NCBI RefSeq assembly: GCF_004153445.1
Contig: NZ_SDQC01000004.1
Location: forward strand, 391,431-455,430
Source: Allopusillimonas soli
GTDB lineage: Bacteria > Pseudomonadota > Gammaproteobacteria > Burkholderiales > Burkholderiaceae_B
DNA: 64,000 nucleotides
Reading direction: 5' to 3'
In this document: positions 9,120 to 17,517 of the stretch, one piece after another
Layout of the letters: the number at the start of each line of letters is the position of its first letter
How positions within the stretch are numbered: the first letter of the stretch is position 1
Notes under the pieces: generated by a model
What the model saw: the letters and a program-made list of their open reading frames with translations, nothing else
Told to the model about the DNA's origin: nothing
The model's database searches: none
Made by a program: the position numbers and the translations under genes

Positions 9120-9989
9120 GTGAAGAAAATCGGAATGGTGGGCGTGGGTCTGATGGGAATGGGTATTGCAAGCAATGTACGGAAGGCGGGCTATCCGCTG
9201 GGTGTGCTGGAGCACCCGGGAAACCAGCCACTCGACACCTTGCTCGAGGGCGGCGCAAAAATCTATCGCAGCGCACGTGAGCTTGCGCAGAATGCCGATA
9301 TTGTGATTCTTTGCGTAACCGGATCTCCCCAAGTTGAAGATGTTCTGCTCAAGGAGGGCGGCGTTCTTGAGGGGCTATCCGAAGGGGCTGTGGTGATCGA
9401 TTGCTCGACGGCCATTCCTTCATCCACGCAGCGCATTGCCGCCCTTGTCCAGGAAAAAGGCGGCCGCTTCATGGATGCGCCCATGACGCGTACGCCTCGC
9501 GAAGCGGCAGAAGGCCGTCTTAATCTGCTCGTTGGCGGCGATACCGACCTCTTCGAGGAGATCCGCCCCTTGCTGGCCACCTTCGCCGAAGGCATTACCC
9601 ACGTTGGTCCAGTGGCATCGGGTCATCGCATGAAACTGCTGCACAACTATGTATCGCTGGGAACGATTGCACTGATCTCGGAGGCGGCGGCATGTGCGGC
9701 ACAGGCTGGCATGGACCCATCCGTTTTCGTTGACGTACTTGCGGCCGGCGGGGGAGGGGGCGCCGCCCTGGAACGCCTGACGCCCTATCTGCTGCGGCAC
9801 GACACATCCTCTCTGCGCTTTGCCATGTCCAACGCGGAAAAGGACATGAATTATTACTCGGCCATGGCGGAGGAAAGCAACACGGCTCGGCTCATTGCCG
9901 ACGCCGTTCGTGGCACTTACGCCAGGGCTGCAGCAGCGGATCCCGTCCGGTTTGCGATTGAGCTGCCAAGCCTGCTGAACGCGCGCTAG
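9120..9989 (+). CDS. 3-hydroxyisobutyrate dehydrogenase-family oxidoreductase
   Basis: A 289-residue beta-hydroxyacid dehydrogenase. The N-terminal Rossmann motif is GMVGVGLMGMG, the substrate-side loop is DAPMTRTPREAAEG (usually DAPVSGG..., so the substrate pocket differs), and the catalytic Lys is in GHRMKLLHNY. The start is GTG 9120 with AAGGAG 6 bases upstream. The MFS gene is divergent, so the pair may form a small import and oxidation unit. The substrate could be a branched or substituted 3-hydroxy acid. Confidence 0.85.
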   Translation: MKKIGMVGVGLMGMGIASNVRKAGYPLGVLEHPGNQPLDTLLEGGAKIYRSARELAQNADIVILCVTGSPQVEDVLLKEGGVLEGLSEGAVVIDCSTAIPSSTQRIAALVQEKGGRFMDAPMTRTPREAAEGRLNLLVGGDTDLFEEIRPLLATFAEGITHVGPVASGHRMKLLHNYVSLGTIALISEAAACAAQAGMDPSVFVDVLAAGGGGGAALERLTPYLLRHDTSSLRFAMSNAEKDMNYYSAMAEESNTARLIADAVRGTYARAAAADPVRFAIELPSLLNAR

Positions 9990-10061
9990 CAAGCCGATAC
10001 CGTCTTGCGCCTGGGGCGCGGCCGCGCCGGCGCGTACCAGCGTGGCTGGCATAAACATCAT

Positions 10062-10083
10062 ATGTTATGTTATAACATAACAT
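10062..10083. promoter_or_regulatory. Predicted Zur box (perfect 22-bp palindrome)
   Basis: Arms ATGTTATGTTA and TAACATAACAT are exact reverse complements. The core ATGTTATAACAT matches the known shape of proteobacterial Zur sites (GTTATA..TATAAC). It lies 69 bases upstream of a zinc-independent L36 gene, a classical Zur target (E. coli ykgO). Not verified by a motif scan. Confidence 0.75.
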
Positions 10084-10152
10084 TTATTTCATACCCCACG
10101 TTCCTTCGCCGCTATGCGCGGTGTTCCCGCCAGTTTCCCAGGAAGCGCCATC

Positions 10153-10299
10153 ATGCAAGTTCTGTCCTCCCTCAAAGACGCCAAGAAACGCCATCGCGAC
10201 TGCCAGATTGTGCGCCGGCGCGGCCGTCTTTATGTCATTTGTAAAAGCAATCCGCGCTTCAAGGCGCGCCAGGGCGGTGCCCGCAACAGGCGCGCGTGA
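10153..10299 (+). CDS. ykgO: 50S ribosomal protein L36, type B (zinc-independent paralogue)
   Basis: A 48-residue protein strongly resembling E. coli Ykg[18 protein letters not shown]..., then [14 protein letters not shown]. Of the four zinc ligands of ordinary L36 (three Cys, one His) only two Cys are kept, which defines the zinc-free form made during zinc starvation. An AGGAAG site precedes ATG 10153. It is preceded by the Zur-like palindrome, and its stop overlaps the next start (TGATG), implying translational coupling to the flavoprotein. Confidence 0.92.
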   Translation: MQVLSSLKDAKKRHRDCQIVRRRGRLYVICKSNPRFKARQGGARNRRA

Positions 10300-11423
10300 T
10301 GCGGGCGCTGGATGTCGTTGTGGTCGGTGCCGGCGCCGCCGGAATCGGCATGGCGCTGGCGCTTCAGAAAATCCCTCGGCTCCGGTTTGGCGTTCTGGAA
10401 GCCGGACGTATCGGAGAGTCTTTTCACCGATGGCCCGCTGAAACACGTTTCATCACGCCTTCGTTTTACAGCAACCCCTTCGGGATGGCCGACCTGAATG
10501 CCGTCAACGAGCTGTCCTCGCCCGCAATTTTCTCCGGATCCGAGCACCCCAGCGGCGAACAATTCGCCGCTTATCTCGCATTCCTCGCCAAAGGGCATGA
10601 GCTGCCGGTCGTCGAGAATTGCCCAGTGCAACACGTTGCGGCCCTTGAACGCAGCCAAGGCTTCAGGCTTTCAACGCCCCAGGGCCAACTGCGTGCGCGA
10701 TTCCTCATTTGGGCCACTGGCGAGTACCAATATCCTGATCTCGATCCCTTTCCTGGCGCGCAATGGTGCCTCCACTATGCGCAGGTAAACAGCTGGAAAG
10801 CCGTCGCGGGCACGCATCATACGGTCATAGGCGGCTACGAAAGCGGCGTGGATGCCGCCGTCAATCTTGCCGCGCAAGGATGCGCCGTACGGCTGCTGGT
10901 CCGCAAGTCTTCCTGGGACCCACAGAGCACTTACGATCCAAGCCTGTCCTTGTCTCCATACAGCCGCGAACGGCTTCACCGGCAGGTCGACAGCGACAGG
11001 CTGGAAATTCTCTTTGGCGTGGATGTGATCCGGGTTACGCAGGGCCAGGGTATCGGGTTTCGTGTCCATGCCTCCGATGGTCGTTACTGGGATGTCCCAC
11101 AGCCACCCATCCTTGGCACGGGCTTCGTCAAAGGCGGCGGCGCCCGCCAGATTGCCGGGCTCTGGCAATGGGATGGGGATAACCGCATTGTGCTTAGCGA
11201 AGCCGATGAATCCACACGCACGCCGGGGCTGTTCCTAATCGGGCCCCAGGTCAGGCACGACACGCGCATCTACTGCTTCATATACAAGTTCCGCCAGCGC
11301 TTTGGCCTTATCGCGCACAGCATCGCCCAGTGCCTTGGCCTCGATTCACAGGCGTTGCAGGTTGGCGTGGGCGCATGGGGTCCCTTCGGCAATAGCGAGT
11401 GCTGCGAAGGCTGCGAATGCTGA
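10299..11423 (+). CDS. CzcO-like FAD/NAD(P)-binding flavoprotein with Cys-rich tail
   Basis: A 374-residue flavoprotein of the COG2072/flavin monooxygenase-like type. It has an FAD motif VVVVGAGAAGIG at the N-terminus, LIWATGEYQYPD (the ATG motif of this group), and a second nucleotide-binding segment VIGGYESGVDAA. The extreme C-terminus is CCEGCEC, a likely metal-binding tail. The start codon shares one base with the L36 stop codon. The known association of CzcO-type proteins with cation transport, plus the Zur-like site, suggests a role in zinc starvation or metal handling. The chemical reaction is unknown; an ArsO-like role is an alternative because of the ACR3-like neighbour. Confidence 0.8.
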   Translation: MRALDVVVVGAGAAGIGMALALQKIPRLRFGVLEAGRIGESFHRWPAETRFITPSFYSNPFGMADLNAVNELSSPAIFSGSEHPSGEQFAAYLAFLAKGHELPVVENCPVQHVAALERSQGFRLSTPQGQLRARFLIWATGEYQYPDLDPFPGAQWCLHYAQVNSWKAVAGTHHTVIGGYESGVDAAVNLAAQGCAVRLLVRKSSWDPQSTYDPSLSLSPYSRERLHRQVDSDRLEILFGVDVIRVTQGQGIGFRVHASDGRYWDVPQPPILGTGFVKGGGARQIAGLWQWDGDNRIVLSEADESTRTPGLFLIGPQVRHDTRIYCFIYKFRQRFGLIAHSIAQCLGLDSQALQVGVGAWGPFGNSECCEGCEC

Positions 11424-12385
11424 TGCGCCCGGCGCATCTTGCCCAAACCGGCGTTTCCTTTTTGCTGTTGGCTGCGGTGTTTATCGGGGCTGCGGTTGGA
11501 CAGGTGCTGCCTGAAGCTGGACGCTGGCTGGGCGGGCACATCGATGCCACCTTGCTGGCACTCATTTTTCTATTGTTCTTTGGCGTACGTGCCGACGCTG
11601 TCGTGACTGCATTCAGAAACCTTCGCTTTATCGGCGTGGCGCTGTTGGTCAACTTCCTGCTCGTGCCGCCAATAGGCTACGGCATTTCCCGCCTTTTTCT
11701 GGACATGCATCCATGGATGCAGATAGGGCTGGCCATCTACTTTATGTCGCCGTGCACAGACTGGTTCCTGGGATTCACGCGGCTGGCCGGTGGCAACGTG
11801 GCCTTGGGTGCGGCGCTGATACCGTTGAACATGGCCGCGCAATTGCTGCTGTACCCCTTTTATCTCCAGTTGGTTTCCCACAATGTAGTGCATGTAGACG
11901 CGGCAGTCATCAGCGATACGATGCTGCGGTGGTTTATGCTGCCGTTACTGCTGGCTGTGGTGCTGAGCGGCTTGCTGTCTACCTTGCTTGGTCTCGATAC
12001 CTTGCGCCGCTTGCAGCGGTATGCGGACAAGGCCGTACCCCTATGCCTGGCCCTACTGGTGCTGGAAATATTTGGCGCCAATGTGGCTGTCATTCAGACA
12101 CATGCGATGGTTTTCACCCGATTGCTGGCCGCCGTTTTTGTGTTCTTTGCAGCAACTTACCTACTAAGCGAAGCCGTAGGCCGCATTTGCCGCTACTCCT
12201 ACCCCGAACACGCCCTGCTTACAATGACGGTCGCCGCCCGCAACGCGCCACTTATGCTTACCGTAACCATGGCGGCGCTGCCTGGTCAGCCATTGATCTA
12301 CGCGGCACTGGTCATGGGGATGTTGCTCGAGTTTCCTCATCTTACCGTCCTCACACGCCTGCTGCTGCGCGCTCGGCCGCGCTGA
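11417..12385 (+). CDS. ACR3/bile acid:sodium symporter-family permease
   Basis: About 322 residues with some ten hydrophobic helices; the fold resembles the BASS/ACR3 superfamily. The segment IYFMSPCTDWFLGFTRLAG carries a Cys at a position like that of ACR3 arsenite carriers, and VAARNAPLMLTVTMAALPG matches the second cross-over region. ATG 11417 has AAGG 6 bases upstream; ATG 11423, which overlaps the flavoprotein stop as TGATG, is the other candidate. It is the third gene of the predicted zinc-responsive operon. It may move a metal oxyanion or an organic anion such as a metallophore; this is not resolved. Confidence 0.78.
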   Translation: MLMRPAHLAQTGVSFLLLAAVFIGAAVGQVLPEAGRWLGGHIDATLLALIFLLFFGVRADAVVTAFRNLRFIGVALLVNFLLVPPIGYGISRLFLDMHPWMQIGLAIYFMSPCTDWFLGFTRLAGGNVALGAALIPLNMAAQLLLYPFYLQLVSHNVVHVDAAVISDTMLRWFMLPLLLAVVLSGLLSTLLGLDTLRRLQRYADKAVPLCLALLVLEIFGANVAVIQTHAMVFTRLLAAVFVFFAATYLLSEAVGRICRYSYPEHALLTMTVAARNAPLMLTVTMAALPGQPLIYAALVMGMLLEFPHLTVLTRLLLRARPR

Positions 12386-12435
12386 TATCGACAGCGCGGC
12401 CTCCAACGGGCACTGGGCTGGCCTGGCTACTGCTT

Positions 12436-13407
12436 TCAGTCCAGGGAGATATGGTTTGCCTTCACCACGTCGCGCCACCTTTGCTCCTCGGAATGAAGGA
12501 ACGCCGCGAACTCTTCCGGTGTGCTGCCGACGGTGGTAAGACCGAGATGGCCAAGCTTTTCCTTGGTCTCGGGATTCTCCAGTGTCTCCTTGATGAGGTT
12601 GTACAGCTTATCTTTGACTTCATCAGGCGTGCCCTTGGGAAGAAAGAATCCATTCCATTCGTAGACACTGAAGCCAGGGACGCCAGACTCTGCAACGGTG
12701 GGCACGTCAGGCAGCTCGGGCATACGCTTTTCCGAGGTCACAGCCAGAGCACGCAATTTTCCGGAAGTGACATAGTTGAGGCTTGAGGCTGCATTGGCAA
12801 AATAGGTTTCCACGTGGCCTCCCATGACATCCACCATGGCCGGTGCGCCCCCCTTGTAGGGAATATGCACCATCTCTATGCCGGTATTCTTCTTCAGAAG
12901 CTCGGCAGCCATCTGGGCCAGGCTTCCAGGGCCGTACGATGCATAGGTGTGCTGGTTGGGCTCCGCCTTTGCCGCTGCGATAAGATCGCCCAACGACTTA
13001 TAGGGCGAATCTGGCGCCACCACAAGAATATTGGGCACTACCACGGCCTGAGAGACCGGGATGAAATCCTTGTCCGCGTCATAGGGCAGCTTTCGCAGGA
13101 CCGGGTTGATGGCGAAGGACGACGCGTCATAAAGCACGGTGTAGCCATCCGGCGCCGAGCGGGCAACCTGGGCCGCGCCAATGGAGCCGCTGGCGCCCGC
13201 CTTGTTCTCGACCACTATGCTTTGTCCCGACACCGCTTCCATGCCGTGAGCAATGATGCGGGCGGCATTGTCGGCACCCCCGCCCGCTGAAAACGGCACA
13301 ATAAGCGTGATCGGTTTGTCGGGGTATCCGGCGGCATGGGCCGCGGTGCCGCCGAGCGCAAGCGTGAGCGCGGCGAGCCCCGCGAAGGTGAAGGTTTTGA
13401 GTGTCAT
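12436..13407 (-). CDS. Bug-family (TTT) periplasmic solute receptor 2
   Basis: 323 residues: Sec signal peptide with cleavage after AAHA, then GYPDKPITLIVPFSAGGGADN, the typical first strand and ligand loop, and ARSAPDGYTVLYD. An AGGGAG site precedes the start. It is the last gene of cluster A, 50 bases after the amidohydrolase gene. It presumably captures the acid or lactone that the cluster degrades. No cognate TctAB genes are present. Confidence 0.92.
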   Translation of the reverse strand: MTLKTFTFAGLAALTLALGGTAAHAAGYPDKPITLIVPFSAGGGADNAARIIAHGMEAVSGQSIVVENKAGASGSIGAAQVARSAPDGYTVLYDASSFAINPVLRKLPYDADKDFIPVSQAVVVPNILVVAPDSPYKSLGDLIAAAKAEPNQHTYASYGPGSLAQMAAELLKKNTGIEMVHIPYKGGAPAMVDVMGGHVETYFANAASSLNYVTSGKLRALAVTSEKRMPELPDVPTVAESGVPGFSVYEWNGFFLPKGTPDEVKDKLYNLIKETLENPETKEKLGHLGLTTVGSTPEEFAAFLHSEEQRWRDVVKANHISLD

Positions 13408-13457
13408 ACTGTATCTCCCTGGTGTAGATATTGTGAGTACTACTGAGTAAGCGACGA

Positions 13458-14330
13458 TTATTCGTCGTCGAAGCCATAAAGACGGGCGGGGTTGTCGACC
13501 AGGATACGTTCAAGCACCTGCGAGTCGCCGCACCAGCGCGCAAGCAAATCAAAAAGCTCCGCATCATCCGGCTTGCGCGCCGGCTCGGTCACATGGGGCC
13601 AGTCGCTCCCCCATACCAGACGCGTGGGAGCCGCCCTGATCCAGGCACGGGCAATATCGTCAACGTCGTGGTAGCCACCCATGCCTTGCCGGGTGTTTAG
13701 ATAGGCGCCGCTCAACTTGAGCCAGGCTCGCCCATCCTCCAGCAGGCGCCGTACGACGCTGAATGCGGGATGTGATGTCCCTTCCGCCAAAGGCAGCCTG
13801 CCCAGGTGGTCAAAAACAATCTGGCCTGGTAGCCGCTGCAGCATGGCCGCGTTCTCAACAATCTGGCTGGCGGTCCAATGCAGCTGCAGATGCCAGCCCA
13901 AGGTCTGCACTCTGTGGGCAAGCGCTTCAACGACATCGAAGCCGCCAGCGTTTTCATTCGGCGCGTGGAAACTGAAACGTATGCCTCGAATGCCGCCCTC
14001 ATGCAAGGCATGAAGCGCTGTGTCATCGATATCCGGAGCAATCACAGCAATACCACGCGTATCGGCAGCGCCGAGCGCGGCGATGGCGCGCAGGGTAACC
14101 GAGTTATCGGTGCCGTAGACGCGCGGCTGTATCACGACCGTCCGTCGTGTGCCAAGCAGCGCCTGTATCTGGCGGTACTGTGCGACGTCGGCATTTTCCA
14201 CGGCCGCTGCTCGCCTCTCCGAGCCCTGTTCGTAGATATGGATATGCGCGTCGCAGGCATCTGTGGGCGCAGCCGTGTTCGGCATACGAGCCGCCGCGGA
14301 GTTGGGAAAGTTTTTTGAGGCGGGTGCCAT
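13458..14330 (-). CDS. Amidohydrolase-family lactonase (PDC hydrolase-like), cluster A
   Basis: A 290-residue TIM-barrel metal-dependent hydrolase of COG3618 (2-pyrone-4,6-dicarboxylate lactonase/L-fuconolactonase group). The N-terminal metal motif is CDAHIHIYE, FDHLG lies mid-barrel, and WGSDWPHV at the C-terminal side contains the catalytic Asp. A longer frame exists, but ATG 14330 lies one base after the CoA-transferase stop, which marks it as the real start. It is about the same size as, and clearly paralogous to, the gene at 46493. Lactone opening is the likely reaction; the exact lactone is unknown. Confidence 0.85.
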   Translation of the reverse strand: MAPASKNFPNSAAARMPNTAAPTDACDAHIHIYEQGSERRAAAVENADVAQYRQIQALLGTRRTVVIQPRVYGTDNSVTLRAIAALGAADTRGIAVIAPDIDDTALHALHEGGIRGIRFSFHAPNENAGGFDVVEALAHRVQTLGWHLQLHWTASQIVENAAMLQRLPGQIVFDHLGRLPLAEGTSHPAFSVVRRLLEDGRAWLKLSGAYLNTRQGMGGYHDVDDIARAWIRAAPTRLVWGSDWPHVTEPARKPDDAELFDLLARWCGDSQVLERILVDNPARLYGFDDE

Positions 14331-14331
14331 G

Positions 14332-15537
14332 TCAATGCCTATCGTGCAGGAGATCTGCTTCCGCATTGATCTGATCGGCATGCTCGTTGAGCATGGGCGC
14401 GGCGAAGGGCTCCGGACCCGGCGTGCGCCCGAAGACCATCGCCCGCTTGAAACCACGATAGCGCCCCACGACAGGGTGCTGGTAGACGGCAATCATGTCC
14501 TCGGCTGCGACTTGCGGGAAGTCGAACATGTCCTCGACCGTGCGGGCGGCCGCGCAGGGTACTTCGTCGCCGAAGCGCGCTTCCCACTCCAGCGCGCTGT
14601 ACGCGCGCAGCGCCTCATGCAGTCGGGGAACTATCTCTGCTTGATGTGCCGCGCGTTTGCGCACGCTGTCGTAGCGCTCGTTGGCTAGGATATCGGTCAT
14701 GCCGGTCTTTTCACATAACGCTTTCCAGAAATGCGGCGTATTGGCCGAAATGTACAAATAGCCTTCCCGGGTGGGATGGATGCCGGTAATGCCGCCGGAG
14801 CGCATGTCGCGCCCCTTGTCGCGCGGCTCGGAATCAGCCCAGACCAGGCGGGCCGATTGCATCGCAAGTGCTGCACGCAACAAGGAGACGCCGACATACT
14901 GCCCTTTGCCGCTACGCTCACGCTCATACAGGGCCGAGGAGACGGCGCCCGAAAGCAGCGCTGCGGCGTAGTAATCAACGACCGACCCATAAAGGACTTC
15001 GGGCGGGCCGTCTTGTTTTCCTTGCAGCACGCACATGCCGGTAAGCGTCTGTAGAACTTGATCGTAGCCTGCCTTGGTGCGCAGTGGGCCCTCGTCGCCA
15101 TAACCGGTCAGGGCACAGTAGATAAGACGGGGGTTGATAGCGCACAGTTGCTCGTAATCGATGCCCAGCCTGGCCGGTACGCCCGGCCTGAAGTTATGCA
15201 CCAGCACATCCGCGGATTTGACAAGGGCACGCAGACGCTGCAGACCTTCATCCTTCTTGAGGTCCAGCACGATGCCCAGCTTGCTGCGGTTGACACCCAG
15301 GAAAGCGCGGCTTTCATCCTCCAGGGTGGAAGGATACTTGCGCAAATTGTCGCCGGCTGGCGGTTCTATCTTGATGACCTGGGCGCCTTGATCCGCCAGC
15401 AGCGCGCAACCATAAGGGCCGGCGATATATGCGCTGAGATCCAGCACGCGAATGCCGGTCAGGGGACCCGACGCGCCGACGCGCTCCGGCAGATGGGACA
15501 CAACGTCTTGTTTGGTTTCAGTGTTGGGCATAGACAT
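14332..15537 (-). CDS. Class III CoA-transferase (CaiB/BaiF), cluster A
   Basis: A 401-residue family III CoA-transferase. The N-terminal motif LTGIRVLDLSAYIAGPYG is typical, as are NRSKLGIVLDLKK and VLVHNFRPGVPARLGI. The catalytic Asp that forms the aspartyl-CoA anhydride lies in the GYDQVLQ segment. It moves CoA between carboxylic acids without ATP, probably activating a hydroxy-dicarboxylate for the neighbouring CitE-like lyase. Its stop is one base from the amidohydrolase start. Paralogue at 42186. Confidence 0.92.
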   Translation of the reverse strand: MSMPNTETKQDVVSHLPERVGASGPLTGIRVLDLSAYIAGPYGCALLADQGAQVIKIEPPAGDNLRKYPSTLEDESRAFLGVNRSKLGIVLDLKKDEGLQRLRALVKSADVLVHNFRPGVPARLGIDYEQLCAINPRLIYCALTGYGDEGPLRTKAGYDQVLQTLTGMCVLQGKQDGPPEVLYGSVVDYYAAALLSGAVSSALYERERSGKGQYVGVSLLRAALAMQSARLVWADSEPRDKGRDMRSGGITGIHPTREGYLYISANTPHFWKALCEKTGMTDILANERYDSVRKRAAHQAEIVPRLHEALRAYSALEWEARFGDEVPCAAARTVEDMFDFPQVAAEDMIAVYQHPVVGRYRGFKRAMVFGRTPGPEPFAAPMLNEHADQINAEADLLHDRH

Positions 15538-15576
15538 GAAGCTGGAAATGAATACGGTATGAAGTCGGCTTGTGTT

Positions 15577-16485
15577 TCAGCCGTTGTGCCGCAGTGCCTG
15601 CGGCAGCTCTCCGATGGCGTGCAGCAGCGCCTCGGCGCGGCGGACAAAGGGGGCATCGATCATTCTGCCGTCCACGGTGTAGGCGCCCTTGCCTTCCTTG
15701 CGGGCCTGCACCTCGGCCGCCAGTACGCGCCGCGCAAACTCGATGTCGGCTTGCGACGGTTGAAATACATTGTTGGCCAGCTCGACCTGACTGGGGTGTA
15801 TACAGGTCTTGCCCACAAAGCCCATGCGTCGTGCCAGTTCCGCCTCAGCCGTGTAGCCTTGTTTGTCCGCGATATCGGAGTAGGCCGCGTCGTACGCATA
15901 GATGCCTGCCTCCCCGGCTGCCATGCTTACCGTAAACATGGCTTGCTCGACGGCGCTCCGGCTACATCGGTCTATGCCCAGCGGTTCAAACAGATCCGCC
16001 AAGCCCAGTTGCAGCCCCACAACGCGCTCATCCGCGGCAGCCAGTTCGGCCGCCATGCGCAAGGCGCGGGGCGTCTCGATATTGAGCAGGAGGCCGATCG
16101 TGTTCGTGAGGCCTTGTGCAGTTTCCTGCCCGGCCATCAGCGCCGATATCTCGCGAACCGATGCGGCGCCGTCGGGCTTGGGAAGATTGACGACATCGAC
16201 CGCAGCGTGCGTCACGGCACGTATATCCTCCTCGAAGTAAGGTGTGTCGGCCGCGTTGACGCGAACAATCACTTTCTTGCCGTTTTTCATATCGGGGGTG
16301 CGCGCCAGTTCATCCAGCCAGGCGCGCACTGCCTGCCGGGCCTGCAGCTTGCGGTTCGGGCTGACCGAGTCTTCCAGGTCTAGCGATATCGCGTCGGCCG
16401 AGCCTGCAAAAGCCTTGGCAAAGAGTTCGGGGCGGGAGCCGGGGACAAAAAGCTTGCTGCGCATAGTTTCGAGTTCATAAGACAA
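15577..16485 (-). CDS. HpcH/HpaI / CitE-like CoA lyase, cluster A
   Basis: 302 residues. SKLFVPGSRPELFAKA and ISLDLEDSV are hallmarks of the citrate lyase beta/malyl-CoA lyase family; conserved Glu in LNIETPRAL and Asp in LGLADLFEP fit the Mg2+ site. Such enzymes split 3-hydroxyacyl-CoA esters, for example citramalyl-CoA to acetyl-CoA and pyruvate. It is the first gene of the cluster A operon and divergent from the LysR gene at 16612. An internal Met 7 codons downstream is an alternative start. Confidence 0.9.
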   Translation of the reverse strand: MSYELETMRSKLFVPGSRPELFAKAFAGSADAISLDLEDSVSPNRKLQARQAVRAWLDELARTPDMKNGKKVIVRVNAADTPYFEEDIRAVTHAAVDVVNLPKPDGAASVREISALMAGQETAQGLTNTIGLLLNIETPRALRMAAELAAADERVVGLQLGLADLFEPLGIDRCSRSAVEQAMFTVSMAAGEAGIYAYDAAYSDIADKQGYTAEAELARRMGFVGKTCIHPSQVELANNVFQPSQADIEFARRVLAAEVQARKEGKGAYTVDGRMIDAPFVRRAEALLHAIGELPQALRHNG

Positions 16486-16611
16486 TCAGGACAGTCTAGG
16501 GGCCCCAAGAGTTAAAATCCACTAATGTTATGTATATTCAAAAGATAGATAATCCTTCTTTTCGATCTGCATACAAGCACCTTCCGGTGCGTTCCGCATC
16601 GAGAAAACCGC

Positions 16612-17517
16612 ATGGAAACCGACTTTCTGAAAACCTTCACGCGCATTGCCGAGCTTGGCTCCATGGCCGAAGCAGCGCGGGACATGGGCCTGACGCCCGC
16701 CGCCGTTGCTCACCAGATCAAGGCGCTGGAGAAAGACCTGGGCGTTACGCTGATTGCACGTTCCGGTCGTACTGTGGTGCCCACTGCGGCAGGGTACCGC
16801 CTGCTTGAGAAAGCCAGACCCGTCCTGGCGGATATGAATGGCCTGCGCGCCCTGGTCCAGGAGTCCGCCATGCAGGGAGAGCTGCGGCTTGGCGTCATCA
16901 ATTCCGCGCTGCACACACTCATTCCCGAAATGCTCGAACGCTATTGCAGGAAGTACCCCGACGTTCATGTGCATGTGCATGCTGATGTCTCGCCGCAACT
17001 TCTGCATCAGTTGCAGGAAGACATCATCGATCTGGCCGTTTGCCAGCATCCCGCCTTCGATTTGCCCAAGACCCTGGGATGGTCCTTGCTACGCGAAGAG
17101 GCGCTGATCGTGATTGCGCATAAATCATTACAGCGCGAGCCGCCCCTGCATCTGCTGAAAACGCAGCCATTCATTCGCTATGACCGCAAACTGGCCGGAG
17201 GCAGGCGGGCCGACGCTTTTCTTCGGGCACATCATATCGAGCCCAAGGCAAGTTTCGAGCTGGACTCGCTGCTTGCCATCGCACTCATGGTAGACCGCCG
17301 TCTTGGCGTCTCCCTGATCCCTGATTTCCGCTCCCCGCTGACCGCCACGCTGGATATTGCCGCTTTGCCGCTGGAGAATACCGGCAAGGCGCGCGCATTC
17401 GGCGTTCTATGGAAGCGGGAATCGCCGCGCGGCATGCTCGTACAGGCCATGGTGGAGCAGGCGCGGGAAATGGCTGTCAAGTATGGGGAGGCGTATGAAT
17501 ATCAAGGACATCAGTAG
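16612..17517 (+). CDS. LysR-family regulator, cluster A
   Basis: 301 residues. The HTH is METDFLKTFTRIAELGSMAE then AARDMGLTPAAVAHQIKALE, followed by a two-lobed effector domain (about residues 90-295). Divergent from the CitE-like gene, so it most likely controls cluster A from the 126-base gap between them. It resembles the LysR at 41304 next to cluster B, including FIRYDRK and LTIALMVDRxLGVSL-like segments (here LAIALMVDRRLGVSLIPD), supporting common ancestry of the two clusters. Confidence 0.92.
   Translation: METDFLKTFTRIAELGSMAEAARDMGLTPAAVAHQIKALEKDLGVTLIARSGRTVVPTAAGYRLLEKARPVLADMNGLRALVQESAMQGELRLGVINSALHTLIPEMLERYCRKYPDVHVHVHADVSPQLLHQLQEDIIDLAVCQHPAFDLPKTLGWSLLREEALIVIAHKSLQREPPLHLLKTQPFIRYDRKLAGGRRADAFLRAHHIEPKASFELDSLLAIALMVDRRLGVSLIPDFRSPLTATLDIAALPLENTGKARAFGVLWKRESPRGMLVQAMVEQAREMAVKYGEAYEYQGHQ

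Noticed and set aside
15058..16383. Forward reading frame of 441 codons
   Set aside because: Antisense to the CoA-transferase and CitE-like genes, both with clear motifs.
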